A stretch of DNA of 64,000 nucleotides from Alkalihalobacterium sp048323755 (GCF_048323755.1 NZ_JBLWFS010000019.1:1-64000), one strand, 5' to 3'. Shown: positions 50,611 through 59,751, counted from the stretch's first letter. Program-made: numbers and translations. Notes: generated from the letters alone by a model not told the origin.

Positions 50611-50820
50611 TCTAATTCCCTCATTCCTTACCGTACTTTACATTATATCAATTATCATAACATGGCTATAATAAGAATACTAAAAAAGAGATTGACAATC
50701 TTATTACACTGTTCCACTTTTTTAATGAAATTGTTTCTTTATTATTCTCTCAATATTTGCTAGAATTAACTCGGTTTAGTTATTTTTATTTATTGGCTTA
50801 TTTAAAGAAAGGGGCTTTTT

Positions 50821-51651
50821 ATGTCTATCATCGAAGCTTTTATTTTCGGTCTCGTCCAAGGGATCACTGAATTTCTCCCTGTTTCAAGTACGGCTCATAT
50901 CGTTATTACACAAATGATATTCGGATATACTTTTCCAGGCCTAGCCTTTGAAATTTACTTACATTTAGCATCCATACTAGCTGTAATGATTTATTTTAGA
51001 AGAGATATCGTCGATGTTATTACAGGGTTTTTCAAATTCTTTGTAGACCGTTCTAAAGCAAACAAAATACATTTCTTTTTCGGGATATATATCATAGTTG
51101 CAACCGGAATTACAGGGGGACTTGGACTTGTATTAAAAGACGTAGTCGGCGACACGATGAAAACGCCATATTTCATTGCAGTGGCTTTAACTGTGACTGG
51201 ACTTGCACTTATTTTTATTGAAAGATTTCACAAGTACGGCTCTCGTACCGAAAAAGATATGACTTTTAAAGATTCGATCATCGTAGGTTTAGGGCAAACA
51301 CTCGCTGTCCTTCCTGGTATTTCAAGATCTGGAGCAACTTTAATTGCTGCTCTATTAGTAGGGTTAAGTCGAGACACTGCCGTGCGTTACTCGTTCTTAC
51401 TTGTAATCCCAGTTATTCTTGGGTCTTCTGTTTTAGCTATAGACGAACTCGGTTCCGGAATGTTTAGTTCAATTGGTGCACCGGCTCTAATCGTTTCATT
51501 CATTTCAACTTTTATTTTTTCATGGCTAGGTATTGTTTGGCTCATTGAATTCTTAAAGAAAAGTAAGCTTTTCTATTTCGCAATTTACTGCTTTATTGTC
51601 GCAATTCTTGTGGCACTATTTATTAATCCAGATACAATTATGGATATTTAA
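50821..51651 (+). CDS. uppP: Undecaprenyl-diphosphatase UppP (BacA)
   Basis: Recycles the lipid carrier for cell wall synthesis by removing one phosphate from undecaprenyl pyrophosphate; also confers bacitracin tolerance. 276 residues, about eight membrane helices. The two catalytic motifs are GITEFLPVSSTAHIV near the N-terminus and PGISRSGATLIAALLVGLSR in the middle. GGGGCTTTTT precedes the ATG. Single gene with its own terminator. Confidence 0.94.
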   Translation: MSIIEAFIFGLVQGITEFLPVSSTAHIVITQMIFGYTFPGLAFEIYLHLASILAVMIYFRRDIVDVITGFFKFFVDRSKANKIHFFFGIYIIVATGITGGLGLVLKDVVGDTMKTPYFIAVALTVTGLALIFIERFHKYGSRTEKDMTFKDSIIVGLGQTLAVLPGISRSGATLIAALLVGLSRDTAVRYSFLLVIPVILGSSVLAIDELGSGMFSSIGAPALIVSFISTFIFSWLGIVWLIEFLKKSKLFYFAIYCFIVAILVALFINPDTIMDI

Positions 51652-51661
51652 AACACTAAAG

Positions 51662-51687
51662 AAGACTGACACTACTGTGTCAGCCTT
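51662..51687. terminator. Bidirectional terminator between uppP and the CobW-type gene
   Basis: 11-bp stem AAGACTGACAC (51662-51672) / GTGTCAGCCTT (51677-51687) with one mismatch, then TTTTTT on the plus strand. Confidence 0.8.
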
Positions 51688-51693
51688 TTTTAT

Positions 51694-52683
51694 TTATATT
51701 TGAACTAACTGCTGAAAGTTTCTCCTGATCTCTTCTCCATTTAATTCGCTTCCAATTAAAATAATACAAGGCTTCGTTGCTAATTGATCATTGCTGCGAT
51801 TTAACATGAGCTGACCTGAAGCATATTGGTACTGAAACAATTGTGGAGTTTCTGTTAATTGGATAACTCCTTTACTTCTTACAACTTTCGGCATACTCTG
51901 AAGCCATCTCTCAAAACTAATTCGATCCACAGCAGGTATATCACGTAATGTGATAGCTTCAAACATATGATTATGATGGTGATCGCCGTGGTCATGTTGA
52001 TGATGTTCATGTTCCTTACAACCGCAACTATCATCACAAGAAGTAATTGAATACGCCGCATTTAATACTCTTTCCTTTAATAAAACATCCGTACTAAGCT
52101 CACCATATGTTGTCTCAATAAATTCAGCTCGCTTATCTACTAAATCTCCAATTTTCTTTCTAACTTTAGTTAATTCTTTATCTTTAATTAAATCCATTTT
52201 ATTTAAAACGACTAACGAAGACGAATTGATTTGCTTTTTTAAAATTTCTCTAATCTCTCTTGAACTTGAAAAAATACTTTGATATTCAAGAAACTTACTG
52301 CCATCTACCATTCCAATAGTAGACACTAATTGAACTTTATCAATTAAAGAAGGATGTGTGAGTGCTTCAATAATTTCTGTTGGGTCCGCTACTCCTGTTC
52401 CTTCAATAAAAAGAATATCAACATCTTCATTCACTTCTAAGAACACTGCAAGCTCTCTCGTCATATCTGCTGAAATCGTACAACAAATACATCCATTAAG
52501 CATTTCAACCATTCGCTCTTTGTCGAACAACCCTTCTTCGACATTCACTTCTCCTAATTCATTTAAAATAAGGGCGGGATTAAGACCTTTATTTTTTGCT
52601 GCCTGAACCGCTTTTTGAAGAACTGTTGTCTTTCCACTTCCTAAGAAACCAGTGATTAAGTATACTGGAATGGATTTAGCCAT
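51694..52683 (-). CDS. CobW/YciC-type G3E GTPase (putative metallochaperone)
   Basis: About 329 residues from the ATG at 52683 (MAKSIPVYLI), with GGTGG 11 bases upstream. The P-loop is GFLGSGKT (12-19). The metal-binding CICC motif lies at 65-68 and NKMDLIKD is the G4 motif. A His-rich stretch between residues 223 and 239 alternates with Glu, Asp and Gln. A C-terminal CobW domain follows. In B. subtilis the related YciC/ZagA delivers zinc under Zur control. The Zur-like box in the divergent promoter supports zinc here; this remains inference. Confidence 0.83.
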   Translation of the reverse strand: MAKSIPVYLITGFLGSGKTTVLQKAVQAAKNKGLNPALILNELGEVNVEEGLFDKERMVEMLNGCICCTISADMTRELAVFLEVNEDVDILFIEGTGVADPTEIIEALTHPSLIDKVQLVSTIGMVDGSKFLEYQSIFSSSREIREILKKQINSSSLVVLNKMDLIKDKELTKVRKKIGDLVDKRAEFIETTYGELSTDVLLKERVLNAAYSITSCDDSCGCKEHEHHQHDHGDHHHNHMFEAITLRDIPAVDRISFERWLQSMPKVVRSKGVIQLTETPQLFQYQYASGQLMLNRSNDQLATKPCIILIGSELNGEEIRRNFQQLVQI

Positions 52684-52754
52684 TGTTATTTGAACCACCT
52701 TTACTAGCATAATCTATCAAAATAAGCATACAATAAATAGAGTGTTTTCACAAA

Positions 52755-52769
52755 TAAGAATCATTACTA
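52755..52769. promoter_or_regulatory. Candidate Zur box in the divergent promoter
   Basis: TAAGAATCATTACTA matches TCGTAATNATTACGA, the Zur consensus as I recall it, at 10 of 14 fixed positions and is flanked by AAA/TTT as usual. It lies 72 bases before the CobW-type gene and 111 bases before the permease gene. A TTGACA at 52793 may belong to the plus-strand promoter, but no -10 at 17 bases was found. Confidence 0.5.
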
Positions 52770-52879
52770 TTTGTGCACTTCATTTCATTTTCTTGACAAA
52801 TTATTCTGCTACTACGAAACCTTAATCATCTATGTTAAAATACTATTTAGCTAGAAATCTACCTATTTAGGAGAGAACT

Positions 52880-53899
52880 ATGAATTTAAAAACCTCAATT
52901 TCATCTCTGATGAAAGATTTATTCGGAGTTATATTACTTGTTTTTTTCCTTCTTCTATTTTTTAACATTGAACGTTTTAAAGAAGGAACCTTTCCTGTAT
53001 CTGATGTTATGCTTAATGTAAATACAATTTTCCTTGGAATTGTCATTGAGGCTGTTCCTTTTATTTTGCTTGGGGTGTTTGTTTCAGCCCTCATTCAAAT
53101 ATATGTTTCAGAAGATGCACTGCAACGATACTTACCAAAAAACGCTTATATGGCGTTACTACCAGCTGCTGTATTAGGAGCCATCTTTCCTATTTGTGAA
53201 TGTGCGATTATTCCAGTTGTTCGCCGTCTTATAAAAAAAGGGATGCCCCTTCATGTAGGTGTTGTGTTTTTAGTTGCTGCTCCAATATTAAATCCCGTTG
53301 TTGCAGCATCGACTTTCTATGCTTTCCGTACCGATTTAACTGTCCTATATGCTAGAATGGGACTAGCCTTTGTGCTAGCGATTATTATCGGTGCCATTAT
53401 GTACGTTATCTTTAAAAACAAAGATCAATTAAAGTGGACAAAAGAAGAGTTGACGGGGCGAGTCGTAATTCCAGTCGAAACGGCTAAAAAACCTAATCGA
53501 ATTAAACAAACCTTTTACCACGCTGCCGATGAATTTTTCTTAATGGGTAAATATTTAATCGCAGGTGCTTTTATAGCAGCTTTATTCCAAACACTGTTAG
53601 ATCGCAATATTTTACTAGCAATCGGAAGTAATGAGTGGTCATCAACAGGTGTTATGATGGCTTTTGCGTTTATACTTTCCCTATGTTCAGAAGCAGATGC
53701 CTTTGTTGCCGCGTCTTTCGGGAATACGTTCACGACCGGATCGATTATTGCCTTTCTCGTTTATGGACCGATGTTAGATTTGAAAAACACTATTATGCTG
53801 TTTGCCTTTTTCCGAGTGAAATTTGTCATTAGCTTTATTGTCGTTGTTACTTCTGTTGTTTTTATTTCAGTTCTAGCACTTCAACTATTTGTATTATAA
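52880..53899 (+). CDS. UPF0718/DUF318 permease, YcgR-like
   Basis: 339 residues with about eight membrane helices. The family signature FPICECAIIPV gives the Cys106-Glu-Cys108 pair inside a membrane segment, followed by VAAPILNPVVAASTFYAF; a second half repeats the fold (SLCSEADAFVAASFG). Such permeases pair with TIGR03943 proteins and often lie near CobW or Zur genes. The transported substrate is unproven. AGGAGAGAACT precedes the ATG. 21 bases separate it from the next gene. Confidence 0.85.
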   Translation: MNLKTSISSLMKDLFGVILLVFFLLLFFNIERFKEGTFPVSDVMLNVNTIFLGIVIEAVPFILLGVFVSALIQIYVSEDALQRYLPKNAYMALLPAAVLGAIFPICECAIIPVVRRLIKKGMPLHVGVVFLVAAPILNPVVAASTFYAFRTDLTVLYARMGLAFVLAIIIGAIMYVIFKNKDQLKWTKEELTGRVVIPVETAKKPNRIKQTFYHAADEFFLMGKYLIAGAFIAALFQTLLDRNILLAIGSNEWSSTGVMMAFAFILSLCSEADAFVAASFGNTFTTGSIIAFLVYGPMLDLKNTIMLFAFFRVKFVISFIVVVTSVVFISVLALQLFVL

Positions 53900-53920
53900 T
53901 AGATTCAGAGGAGGGATAAG

Positions 53921-54859
53921 ATGAATAGAGAAAATACTGATCTTAGCTTTCATAGCTATATTCGAGGGATTATCCTTCTTGGTTTTTCACTACTCTTACT
54001 TGCCTTTATTTTATCAGGAAACATCCGCTACTACATTGCCCCTAAAATGATGCCATTTATGTATTTTGCATTAGTTGTTTTTATCATTTTAGGTGTAGTA
54101 CAAATCATTAGAAGTACCAGAAAGAATGATCAGGAGATTGATTGTGATTGTGGCGAGGATCATTCGATGACAGGCTCACCGCTATTGAAGATTGCAATTT
54201 ACTCCATCTTCGTTGCCCCTATTGTGATGGGATTTGTTCTACCGGATAAAGTTTTGGATAGTTCAGTTGCTGCCAACCGCGGTGTTCAATATGGAAGCGG
54301 AATATTAACAAAACCAACCGATCCAAATGAAGCAACGGGCAGTACTTCGAGAGCTGAAGCTTTTCTCGAAAATCCTGATGGTTATTTTGATAGTTTGGGT
54401 GAAACGGAAGAGCATTATTCTGTTGAAGACTTTTATACTGAAGAAGGCTTTAACCAATATTATCAAGAACTAGCTGAGGAAATGAAAGATCAACAAAGAA
54501 TTATTGTGACTGATGATAATTATTTAGATATTATGACGGTCTTAGATTTACACATGGATCAATTTATCGGCAGAGAACTTGTCATTACTGGCTTTGTCTA
54601 CCGTGAACCTGAGTTTGAAGATAACCAACTGGTCGTAGCTCGATTTGCCATGACGTGTTGTGTTGCGGATGCGGCAGTATACGGAACTTTAGTAGAGTCA
54701 GACTTAGCAACAGAATATGAAAACGATACGTGGGTTCATGTTGCAGGTATTCTTGATAAAACAGACTACAACGGCTATCAAATCCCACTTATTCACTTAA
54801 GAGAGATTACAGTTATTGATGAACCGGAACAACCTTATGTGTTCCCAAGTTTTAGATAA
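53921..54859 (+). CDS. TIGR03943 family protein, YcgQ-like permease partner
   Basis: 312 residues. Two N-terminal membrane helices (about 14-35 and 41-61), a short Asp/Cys/His loop (IDCDCGEDHSM), a third helix near 90-110, then an extracytoplasmic domain with an OB-like fold (GRELVITGFVYREPEF, FAMTCCVADAAVYG). The TCC and DCDC residues may bind metal. It is co-transcribed with the YcgR-like permease. GAGGAGGGATAAG precedes the ATG. Confidence 0.83.
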   Translation: MNRENTDLSFHSYIRGIILLGFSLLLLAFILSGNIRYYIAPKMMPFMYFALVVFIILGVVQIIRSTRKNDQEIDCDCGEDHSMTGSPLLKIAIYSIFVAPIVMGFVLPDKVLDSSVAANRGVQYGSGILTKPTDPNEATGSTSRAEAFLENPDGYFDSLGETEEHYSVEDFYTEEGFNQYYQELAEEMKDQQRIIVTDDNYLDIMTVLDLHMDQFIGRELVITGFVYREPEFEDNQLVVARFAMTCCVADAAVYGTLVESDLATEYENDTWVHVAGILDKTDYNGYQIPLIHLREITVIDEPEQPYVFPSFR

Positions 54860-54865
54860 CTAAGA

Positions 54866-54915
54866 AAAGCTCAAGCGCCCGTTTAGCGAAGTCTCGGTAA
54901 TCGCTGGAGCTGGAC
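54866..54915 (+). repeat. Short repeat unit adjoining copy B
   Basis: GAAAAGCTCAAGCGCCCGTT through CGCTGGAGCTGGACAT. It shares its opening with the degenerate 10644 fragment. Its end resembles CGCTGGAGGGCC and GGAGCTAGACAT of the longer repeat, so it may be a deletion version of the same family. Confidence 0.5.
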
Positions 54916-54921
54916 ATAAAA

Positions 54922-55047
54922 AAGCGCTTGTTGCCTGCTTATCGGCGACAAGCGCTGGAGGGCCAGCAATAAGTGTCTTGCTCTTTAGACACGCTTGATG
55001 GACCGAAACGACCTCGAGCCGATGGCACCTGGAGCTAGACATCTTCG
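54922..55047 (+). repeat. Dispersed 126-bp repeat, copy B
   Basis: Near-identical to 27103-27228, same reading direction on the plus strand. It contains the inverted pairs GCGCTTGT...ACAAGCGC and AAGTGTCT...AGACAC. It lies in the 230-base gap between the convergent TIGR03943 and trpB genes. Short open frames inside both copies look alike only because of the repeat. Confidence 0.85.
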
Positions 55048-55050
55048 AAA

Positions 55051-55086
55051 AAATAAGAGGCTGACAAATCTGTCAGCCTCTTATTT
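55051..55086. terminator. Bidirectional terminator after trpB
   Basis: 16-bp perfect stem AAATAAGAGGCTGACA (55051-55066) / TGTCAGCCTCTTATTT (55071-55086) with an AATC loop. Confidence 0.9.
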
Positions 55087-55089
55087 TTC

Positions 55090-56280
55090 CTATTCATTTT
55101 CTTCTTGTAACAAACGCCTTACTTCATTAACATCTTTGTCACCACGACCTGAAATGTTAACGATAATGATATCCTCTTTGCTTAAATGGCGTGCTTCTTT
55201 TATTGCATATGCAACAGCGTGTGCACTCTCTAAAGCTGGGATAATACCCTCTATTCGAGCTAATGTTTGAAAGGCATCTAATACTTCTTTTTTAGAAACA
55301 GAATAATACTCGGCACGCTCAGTTACCTTTAGATAACTATGCTCTGGTCCAATTCCAGGATAGTCTAATCCAGCAGAAATCGAATGGGTAGGTAACGGGT
55401 TTCCTTCTTCATCCTGTAAACAAAGGCATTTGAAACCGTGGATGACACCAGGAGTACCTTTTGTTAAAGTTGCCGCTTCTTCAGGCTCGACCCCAACAAG
55501 CCTTACATTTTCTTCTGGCAAGTATTCGGAAAAGGCACCAATGGCATTACTTCCTCCACCCACACAAGCAACGACAACGTTGGGCAATTTCCCTTCCTTT
55601 TCAAGAATCTGGCGTTTCGATTCTTTACTAATGATCGACTGAAAATGATGAACCATCGTCGGGAATGGATGTGGCCCAACTGCAGATCCAAGAAGATAAA
55701 ACGTGTTCTCGTAGTTTTCAACAAGGTCATTTAATGCTTCATCAACAGCATCTTTCAATCGCCCTTGACCTTTATGAACAGGGACAACCGTTGCTCCTAA
55801 CAGTTCCATACGAAATACATTTAACTCCTGGCGACGAGTGTCTTCAGCCCCCATGTAAATGATACATTCCATGCCCAGCATTGCACATGCCGTAGCAGTT
55901 GCTACGCCATGCTGTCCAGCCCCAGTTTCAGCGATGATGCGGTGAGCACCCATTTTTTTAGCTAACAAAATTTGCCCGATTACATTGTTAATTTTATGGG
56001 CACCTGTATGGTTTAAATCTTCTCGTTTTAAATAAATTTTTGCACCGCCACATTTCTCAGTTAACCTTTCAGCTAGAGTTAATGGATTTTCTCTACCGAC
56101 ATATTCTTTTAAATAGTACAAGTATTCCTCTACAAATTCAGGATCTTCTTTGTACTTATTAAAATTTTCATCTAAACGCTCTAACACTGCGTTTAATTGT
56201 GGTGGAACGAAACTTCCGCCAAACTCCCCAAAATACCCTTTTTCGTTTTTCTCTACTGTTCTCATCTCTGCTTTACTCAT
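55090..56280 (-). CDS. trpB: Tryptophan synthase beta chain, orphan copy
   Basis: Condenses indole with serine to tryptophan. 396 residues, full length. PLP Lys is in LNHTGAHKINN, the catalytic Glu loop is ETGAGQHGVATA, and the phosphate loop is VGGGSNAIG. The region GVIHGFKCLCLQDEEGNPLP is present. No trpA or other trp genes are near. It sits behind citramalate synthase with its own promoter. It may back up a trp-operon copy or salvage indole; whether a second trpB exists cannot be seen here. Confidence 0.93.
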   Translation of the reverse strand: MSKAEMRTVEKNEKGYFGEFGGSFVPPQLNAVLERLDENFNKYKEDPEFVEEYLYYLKEYVGRENPLTLAERLTEKCGGAKIYLKREDLNHTGAHKINNVIGQILLAKKMGAHRIIAETGAGQHGVATATACAMLGMECIIYMGAEDTRRQELNVFRMELLGATVVPVHKGQGRLKDAVDEALNDLVENYENTFYLLGSAVGPHPFPTMVHHFQSIISKESKRQILEKEGKLPNVVVACVGGGSNAIGAFSEYLPEENVRLVGVEPEEAATLTKGTPGVIHGFKCLCLQDEEGNPLPTHSISAGLDYPGIGPEHSYLKVTERAEYYSVSKKEVLDAFQTLARIEGIIPALESAHAVAYAIKEARHLSKEDIIIVNISGRGDKDVNEVRRLLQEENE

Positions 56281-56317
56281 TCTAAACTCTCCTTTAAATC
56301 TTAAGTGATGATAATAA

Positions 56318-56367
56318 CATAATATTATGATAATTTATATTTTATCAGGTTTATATAGTAGTAGCAA
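56318..56367 (-). promoter_or_regulatory. Candidate promoter and operator-like palindrome of trpB
   Basis: Minus strand TTGCTA (56367-56362), 17 bases, TAAAAT (56344-56339) fits a sigma A promoter. The perfect 12-bp palindrome CATAATATTATG (56318-56329) covers the expected first transcribed bases. Confidence 0.45.
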
Positions 56368-56370
56368 TGA

Positions 56371-57999
56371 TTAATGGTTACTAACACCAATGGTAGATTC
56401 TGTTTTAGGTTGGTTAACTACTTCTAACTGATCCTCTTGTTTCACCAAGAAATATTGAACGCTATCGACTAATGCATACCAACTCGCTTTAATGATATTA
56501 CCCGAGACACCAATCGTGCTCCACTTCTCGGTCCCATCTGAAGACTCAATAAGAACTCGTACCCGAGATGCTGTAGCATCTGTTTCATCTAAGACACGAA
56601 CTTTATAGTCTGATAAGTACATCTTATTAATACAAGGATAAAATTGTTCAAGCGCTTTTCGTAAGGCATGGTCGAGCGCGTTTACAGGACCATTTCCTTC
56701 TGCAGCGGTTAATACTTCTTGGTTGTTTACAACTAACTTAACGACTGCTTCGGTTGTAAAGGATTGATCTGCATTGTTTTCAATAAAAATTTTAAAATGA
56801 TCGAGTTTAAAAAACTCTAGATGTTCACCAAGTCCTTTTTTAACAACTAGCTCAAAGGAGGCTTCAGCTGCTTCATACTGGTAACCATTAAGCTCTAACT
56901 CTTTGATTTGTTCTATAATTTGCTTAGTTGCAGGATTATTTTTATCTAAATCTAGATTCCATTCTTTCGCTTTAAAAAGAACATTACTTTGTCCGGATAG
57001 TTCAGAAACTAGTACTCTTCTTTTATTACCAATAGCTTCTGGCTCAATATGTTCATACGTTTCAGGATGTTTTAATACAGCACTAACATGCATACCACCT
57101 TTATGAGCAAAAGCACTTTTTCCAACAAAAGGCTGGTTACTCGGTGGGATCTGGTTTGCAATTTCATGCACATACTTTGAGACCGATGTCAGGTTTACCA
57201 ACTGATGTGGTTCAATACAGGAATACCCCATCTTTAGCTGTAAATTAGGAATAACCGAAATAAGGTTTACATTTCCACACCGCTCACCGTAGCCATTAAT
57301 TGTACCTTGCACATGAGTTGCCCCCGCTTGAACTGCAGCGACTGTGTTTGCAACGGCTAATTCTCCATCATTATGACAATGGATACCCACTTGAATCGAT
57401 AGTTCTTTTACGACGTGTTCTACGATTGAAATCACTTCATGAGGAAGAGAACCTCCATTCGTATCACAAAGTGCTACACAGTCAGCACCAGCTGCTTCTG
57501 CCTTTTTTATCGCTTGAATGGCGTAGTCAGCATTCCTCTTATAACCATCAAAAAAATGCTCCGCATCAAAAATGACCTCCAACCCATTCTCTTTTAGAAA
57601 CTTTACTGAATCGTAAATCATGTCCAAATTCTCTTCTAGCGTCGTTTGCAATGCGTGAGTGACTTGAAAGTCCCATGTCTTTCCAAAGATTGCAACAGAA
57701 CATACACCACTTTCTAAAATGCGTTGTAAGTTTTGATCTTGATCTGCCGTAACTCCCATACGACGGGTGCTTCCAAACGCTGTAATCTTGGCATTCTCTA
57801 GCTCTAGATCTTTCACTTTTTTAAAGAAATTCATATCCTTTGGATTACTACCAGGCCAACCACCCTCTATGTAGTGAATCCCCAATTCATCTAGCTTCTT
57901 AGCAATCTTTAATTTGTCATCGACAGAAAGACTTACTCCCTCACCTTGTGTGCCATCTCTAAGTGTTGTGTCATATAAGAACACATTTTGGCTACTCAT
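56371..57999 (-). CDS. cimA: (R)-citramalate synthase CimA
   Basis: Joins pyruvate and acetyl-CoA to citramalate, opening a threonine-independent route to 2-oxobutanoate and isoleucine. 542 residues, the length of the TIGR00977 type. The TIM barrel has the HMGL signature FLYDTTLRDGTQGEGV, the metal motif GIHCHNDGELAVAN and GTINGYGERCGNVNL. The C-terminal LeuA-type regulatory domain starts near residue 400. It could be a 2-isopropylmalate synthase relative, but the long form and the opening motif favour CimA. GGAGAGTGGGGAG lies upstream. Confidence 0.87.
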   Translation of the reverse strand: MSSQNVFLYDTTLRDGTQGEGVSLSVDDKLKIAKKLDELGIHYIEGGWPGSNPKDMNFFKKVKDLELENAKITAFGSTRRMGVTADQDQNLQRILESGVCSVAIFGKTWDFQVTHALQTTLEENLDMIYDSVKFLKENGLEVIFDAEHFFDGYKRNADYAIQAIKKAEAAGADCVALCDTNGGSLPHEVISIVEHVVKELSIQVGIHCHNDGELAVANTVAAVQAGATHVQGTINGYGERCGNVNLISVIPNLQLKMGYSCIEPHQLVNLTSVSKYVHEIANQIPPSNQPFVGKSAFAHKGGMHVSAVLKHPETYEHIEPEAIGNKRRVLVSELSGQSNVLFKAKEWNLDLDKNNPATKQIIEQIKELELNGYQYEAAEASFELVVKKGLGEHLEFFKLDHFKIFIENNADQSFTTEAVVKLVVNNQEVLTAAEGNGPVNALDHALRKALEQFYPCINKMYLSDYKVRVLDETDATASRVRVLIESSDGTEKWSTIGVSGNIIKASWYALVDSVQYFLVKQEDQLEVVNQPKTESTIGVSNH

Positions 58000-58121
58000 T
58001 TTATACTCCCCACTCTCCTAGCATTACTCTCTACTAAAATACTCAAATCAAATTTAAAATTTATCAGATTATTGCAATAAAGTATAACACATCAACGCGC
58101 AAAAGACTATGTAACGTTCGA

Positions 58122-58136
58122 AATTTTCAGTTAGTT
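58122..58136. promoter_or_regulatory. Weak CodY-box-like sequence upstream of cimA
   Basis: AATTTTCAGTTAGTT matches AATTTTCWGAAAATT at about 11 of 15 positions, 123 bases before cimA. Branched-chain amino acid genes are usual CodY targets, but the match is only moderate. Confidence 0.25.
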
Positions 58137-58237
58137 TTTATTATTCCTTTAACCTTATGGATATGCATAAATATTTATAAATAATAGTTGAGAAATGATA
58201 TATGTGCTTTCTTAAAATTAGAACTAACTTATAAATT

Positions 58238-58272
58238 AAAAGCGTAATAGACCACAAGTCTATTACGCTTTT
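58238..58272 (-). terminator. Terminator of the thiolase gene
   Basis: 15-bp perfect stem AAAAGCGTAATAGAC (58238-58252) / GTCTATTACGCTTTT (58258-58272) ending in TTTT on both strands. The rest of the 58000-58237 gap is AT-rich cimA upstream sequence. Confidence 0.9.
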
Positions 58273-58283
58273 ACCTTTTATTA

Positions 58284-59471
58284 TTATGCTTTTTCAACGA
58301 CTGTGGCTACACCTTGACCGCCACCGATACATAATGTAGCAAGTCCGTATTGGCCGTCGCGACGTTTTAATTCATGAAGTAGTGATACAAGAATACGGGC
58401 ACCACTTGCCCCAATTGGATGCCCTAATGCAATCGCACCACCATTTACGTTTAGAATTTCTTTAGAGAATTCTAACTCACGACCTACAGCTAATGCTTGC
58501 GCTGCAAAAGCTTCATTTGCTTCGATTAAGTTTACATCAGATAAGCTTAGACCTGCTTTTTCTAATGCTTTTTTCGTTGCAGGCACTGGACCGATTCCCA
58601 TAATACTTGGATCCACTGCTGCACTTGCGTTTCCACGAATAACCGCCAATGGAGTTACACCTAGTTCTTCGGCTTTTTTACGGCTCATAACGATTACAGC
58701 TGCAGCACCATCATTTAGTCCGGATGCATTACCAGCTGTAACACTTCCATCCTTTTTGAATGCCGGGCGAAGTTTAGCTAGCTTTTCAGCCGTTGTACCC
58801 GCTTTTACATACTCATCTGTATCAAATACAATTGGATCGCCTTTGCGTTGTGGTATTTCAACAGAAACGATTTCATCCTTGAATTTACCTTCTGCAATAG
58901 CTTTAGCTGCTTTTTCTTGGCTCCAAGCTGCAAACTCATCTTGTTCTTCACGTGTCAATTCGTACTTATCACATAAATTTTCTGCTGTAACACCCATATG
59001 ATAATCATTGAAAGCACACGTTAAGCCATCATGGACCATGCTATCAATCAGCTTTTGGTCACCCATTCTAAACCCATCTCTTGCTCCCATTGATAAATAA
59101 GGAGACTGGCTCATATTTTCCATACCACCGGCAATAACTACATCCGCATCGCCAGAAAGAATTGCTTGTGTTGCTAAATGAACGGCTTTTAGACCTGATC
59201 CACACACTTTATTGATCGTCATTGAAGGAGTGTGTTGCGGTAAGCCAGCTTCAATGGCTGCTTGTCTTGCTGGATTTTGTCCTAAACCTGCTTGAAGGAC
59301 ATTCCCCATAATAACCTCATCTACTTGATCTGCAGCAACTCCTGCTCGTTCTAGAGCAGCCTTAATAACAGTTGCCCCTAGTTTAGTTGCCTTAACGCCT
59401 TTTAAACTACCTCCAAAACTTCCAACCGGTGTTCTGACAGCGCTTATAATCACTACTTCTTGATTAATCAT
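58284..59471 (-). CDS. Acetyl-CoA C-acetyltransferase (thiolase)
   Basis: Joins or cleaves acetoacetyl-CoA. 395 residues. The nucleophilic Cys is in INKVCGSGLKAVHLA (near residue 88). The second site has NVNGGAIALGHPIGASGAR, and the acid-base Cys is in LATLCIGGGQG. The LIEANEAFAAQALAV block is intact. It is a single-gene unit, so a role in fatty acid or butanoate metabolism cannot be narrowed. GGGAGAGCGATCCTA precedes the ATG. Confidence 0.92.
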   Translation of the reverse strand: MINQEVVIISAVRTPVGSFGGSLKGVKATKLGATVIKAALERAGVAADQVDEVIMGNVLQAGLGQNPARQAAIEAGLPQHTPSMTINKVCGSGLKAVHLATQAILSGDADVVIAGGMENMSQSPYLSMGARDGFRMGDQKLIDSMVHDGLTCAFNDYHMGVTAENLCDKYELTREEQDEFAAWSQEKAAKAIAEGKFKDEIVSVEIPQRKGDPIVFDTDEYVKAGTTAEKLAKLRPAFKKDGSVTAGNASGLNDGAAAVIVMSRKKAEELGVTPLAVIRGNASAAVDPSIMGIGPVPATKKALEKAGLSLSDVNLIEANEAFAAQALAVGRELEFSKEILNVNGGAIALGHPIGASGARILVSLLHELKRRDGQYGLATLCIGGGQGVATVVEKA

Positions 59472-59711
59472 TAGGATCGCTCTCCCTTCCGTACTTTACA
59501 TTTTTCAATTAAGCTGTGTTAGATTATACTGTTGATATCCGTTGATTCTGGGTTCAGCGTGTGAAACGGTAATTTCACACGCCTTTAACAGCGCTTTCAA
59601 TTAAAAAAATACTTAAGTATGCAGTAAATGTTGTAATTGAGCGTACGCTCAGTATGTTCACTATTCAAGTATACACAATTGTAGAAACATATGTATAGTG
59701 TTATCTCAATA

Positions 59712-59744
59712 TTCAGGCTCCTTTTTTTGAAAAAGGAGCCTGAA
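59712..59744. terminator. Terminator of cstA
   Basis: 15-bp perfect stem TTCAGGCTCCTTTTT (59712-59726) / AAAAAGGAGCCTGAA (59730-59744), seven bases after the cstA stop. The rest of 59472-59711 holds the thiolase promoter region; nothing certain is visible. Confidence 0.85.
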
Positions 59745-59751
59745 ACACTAC

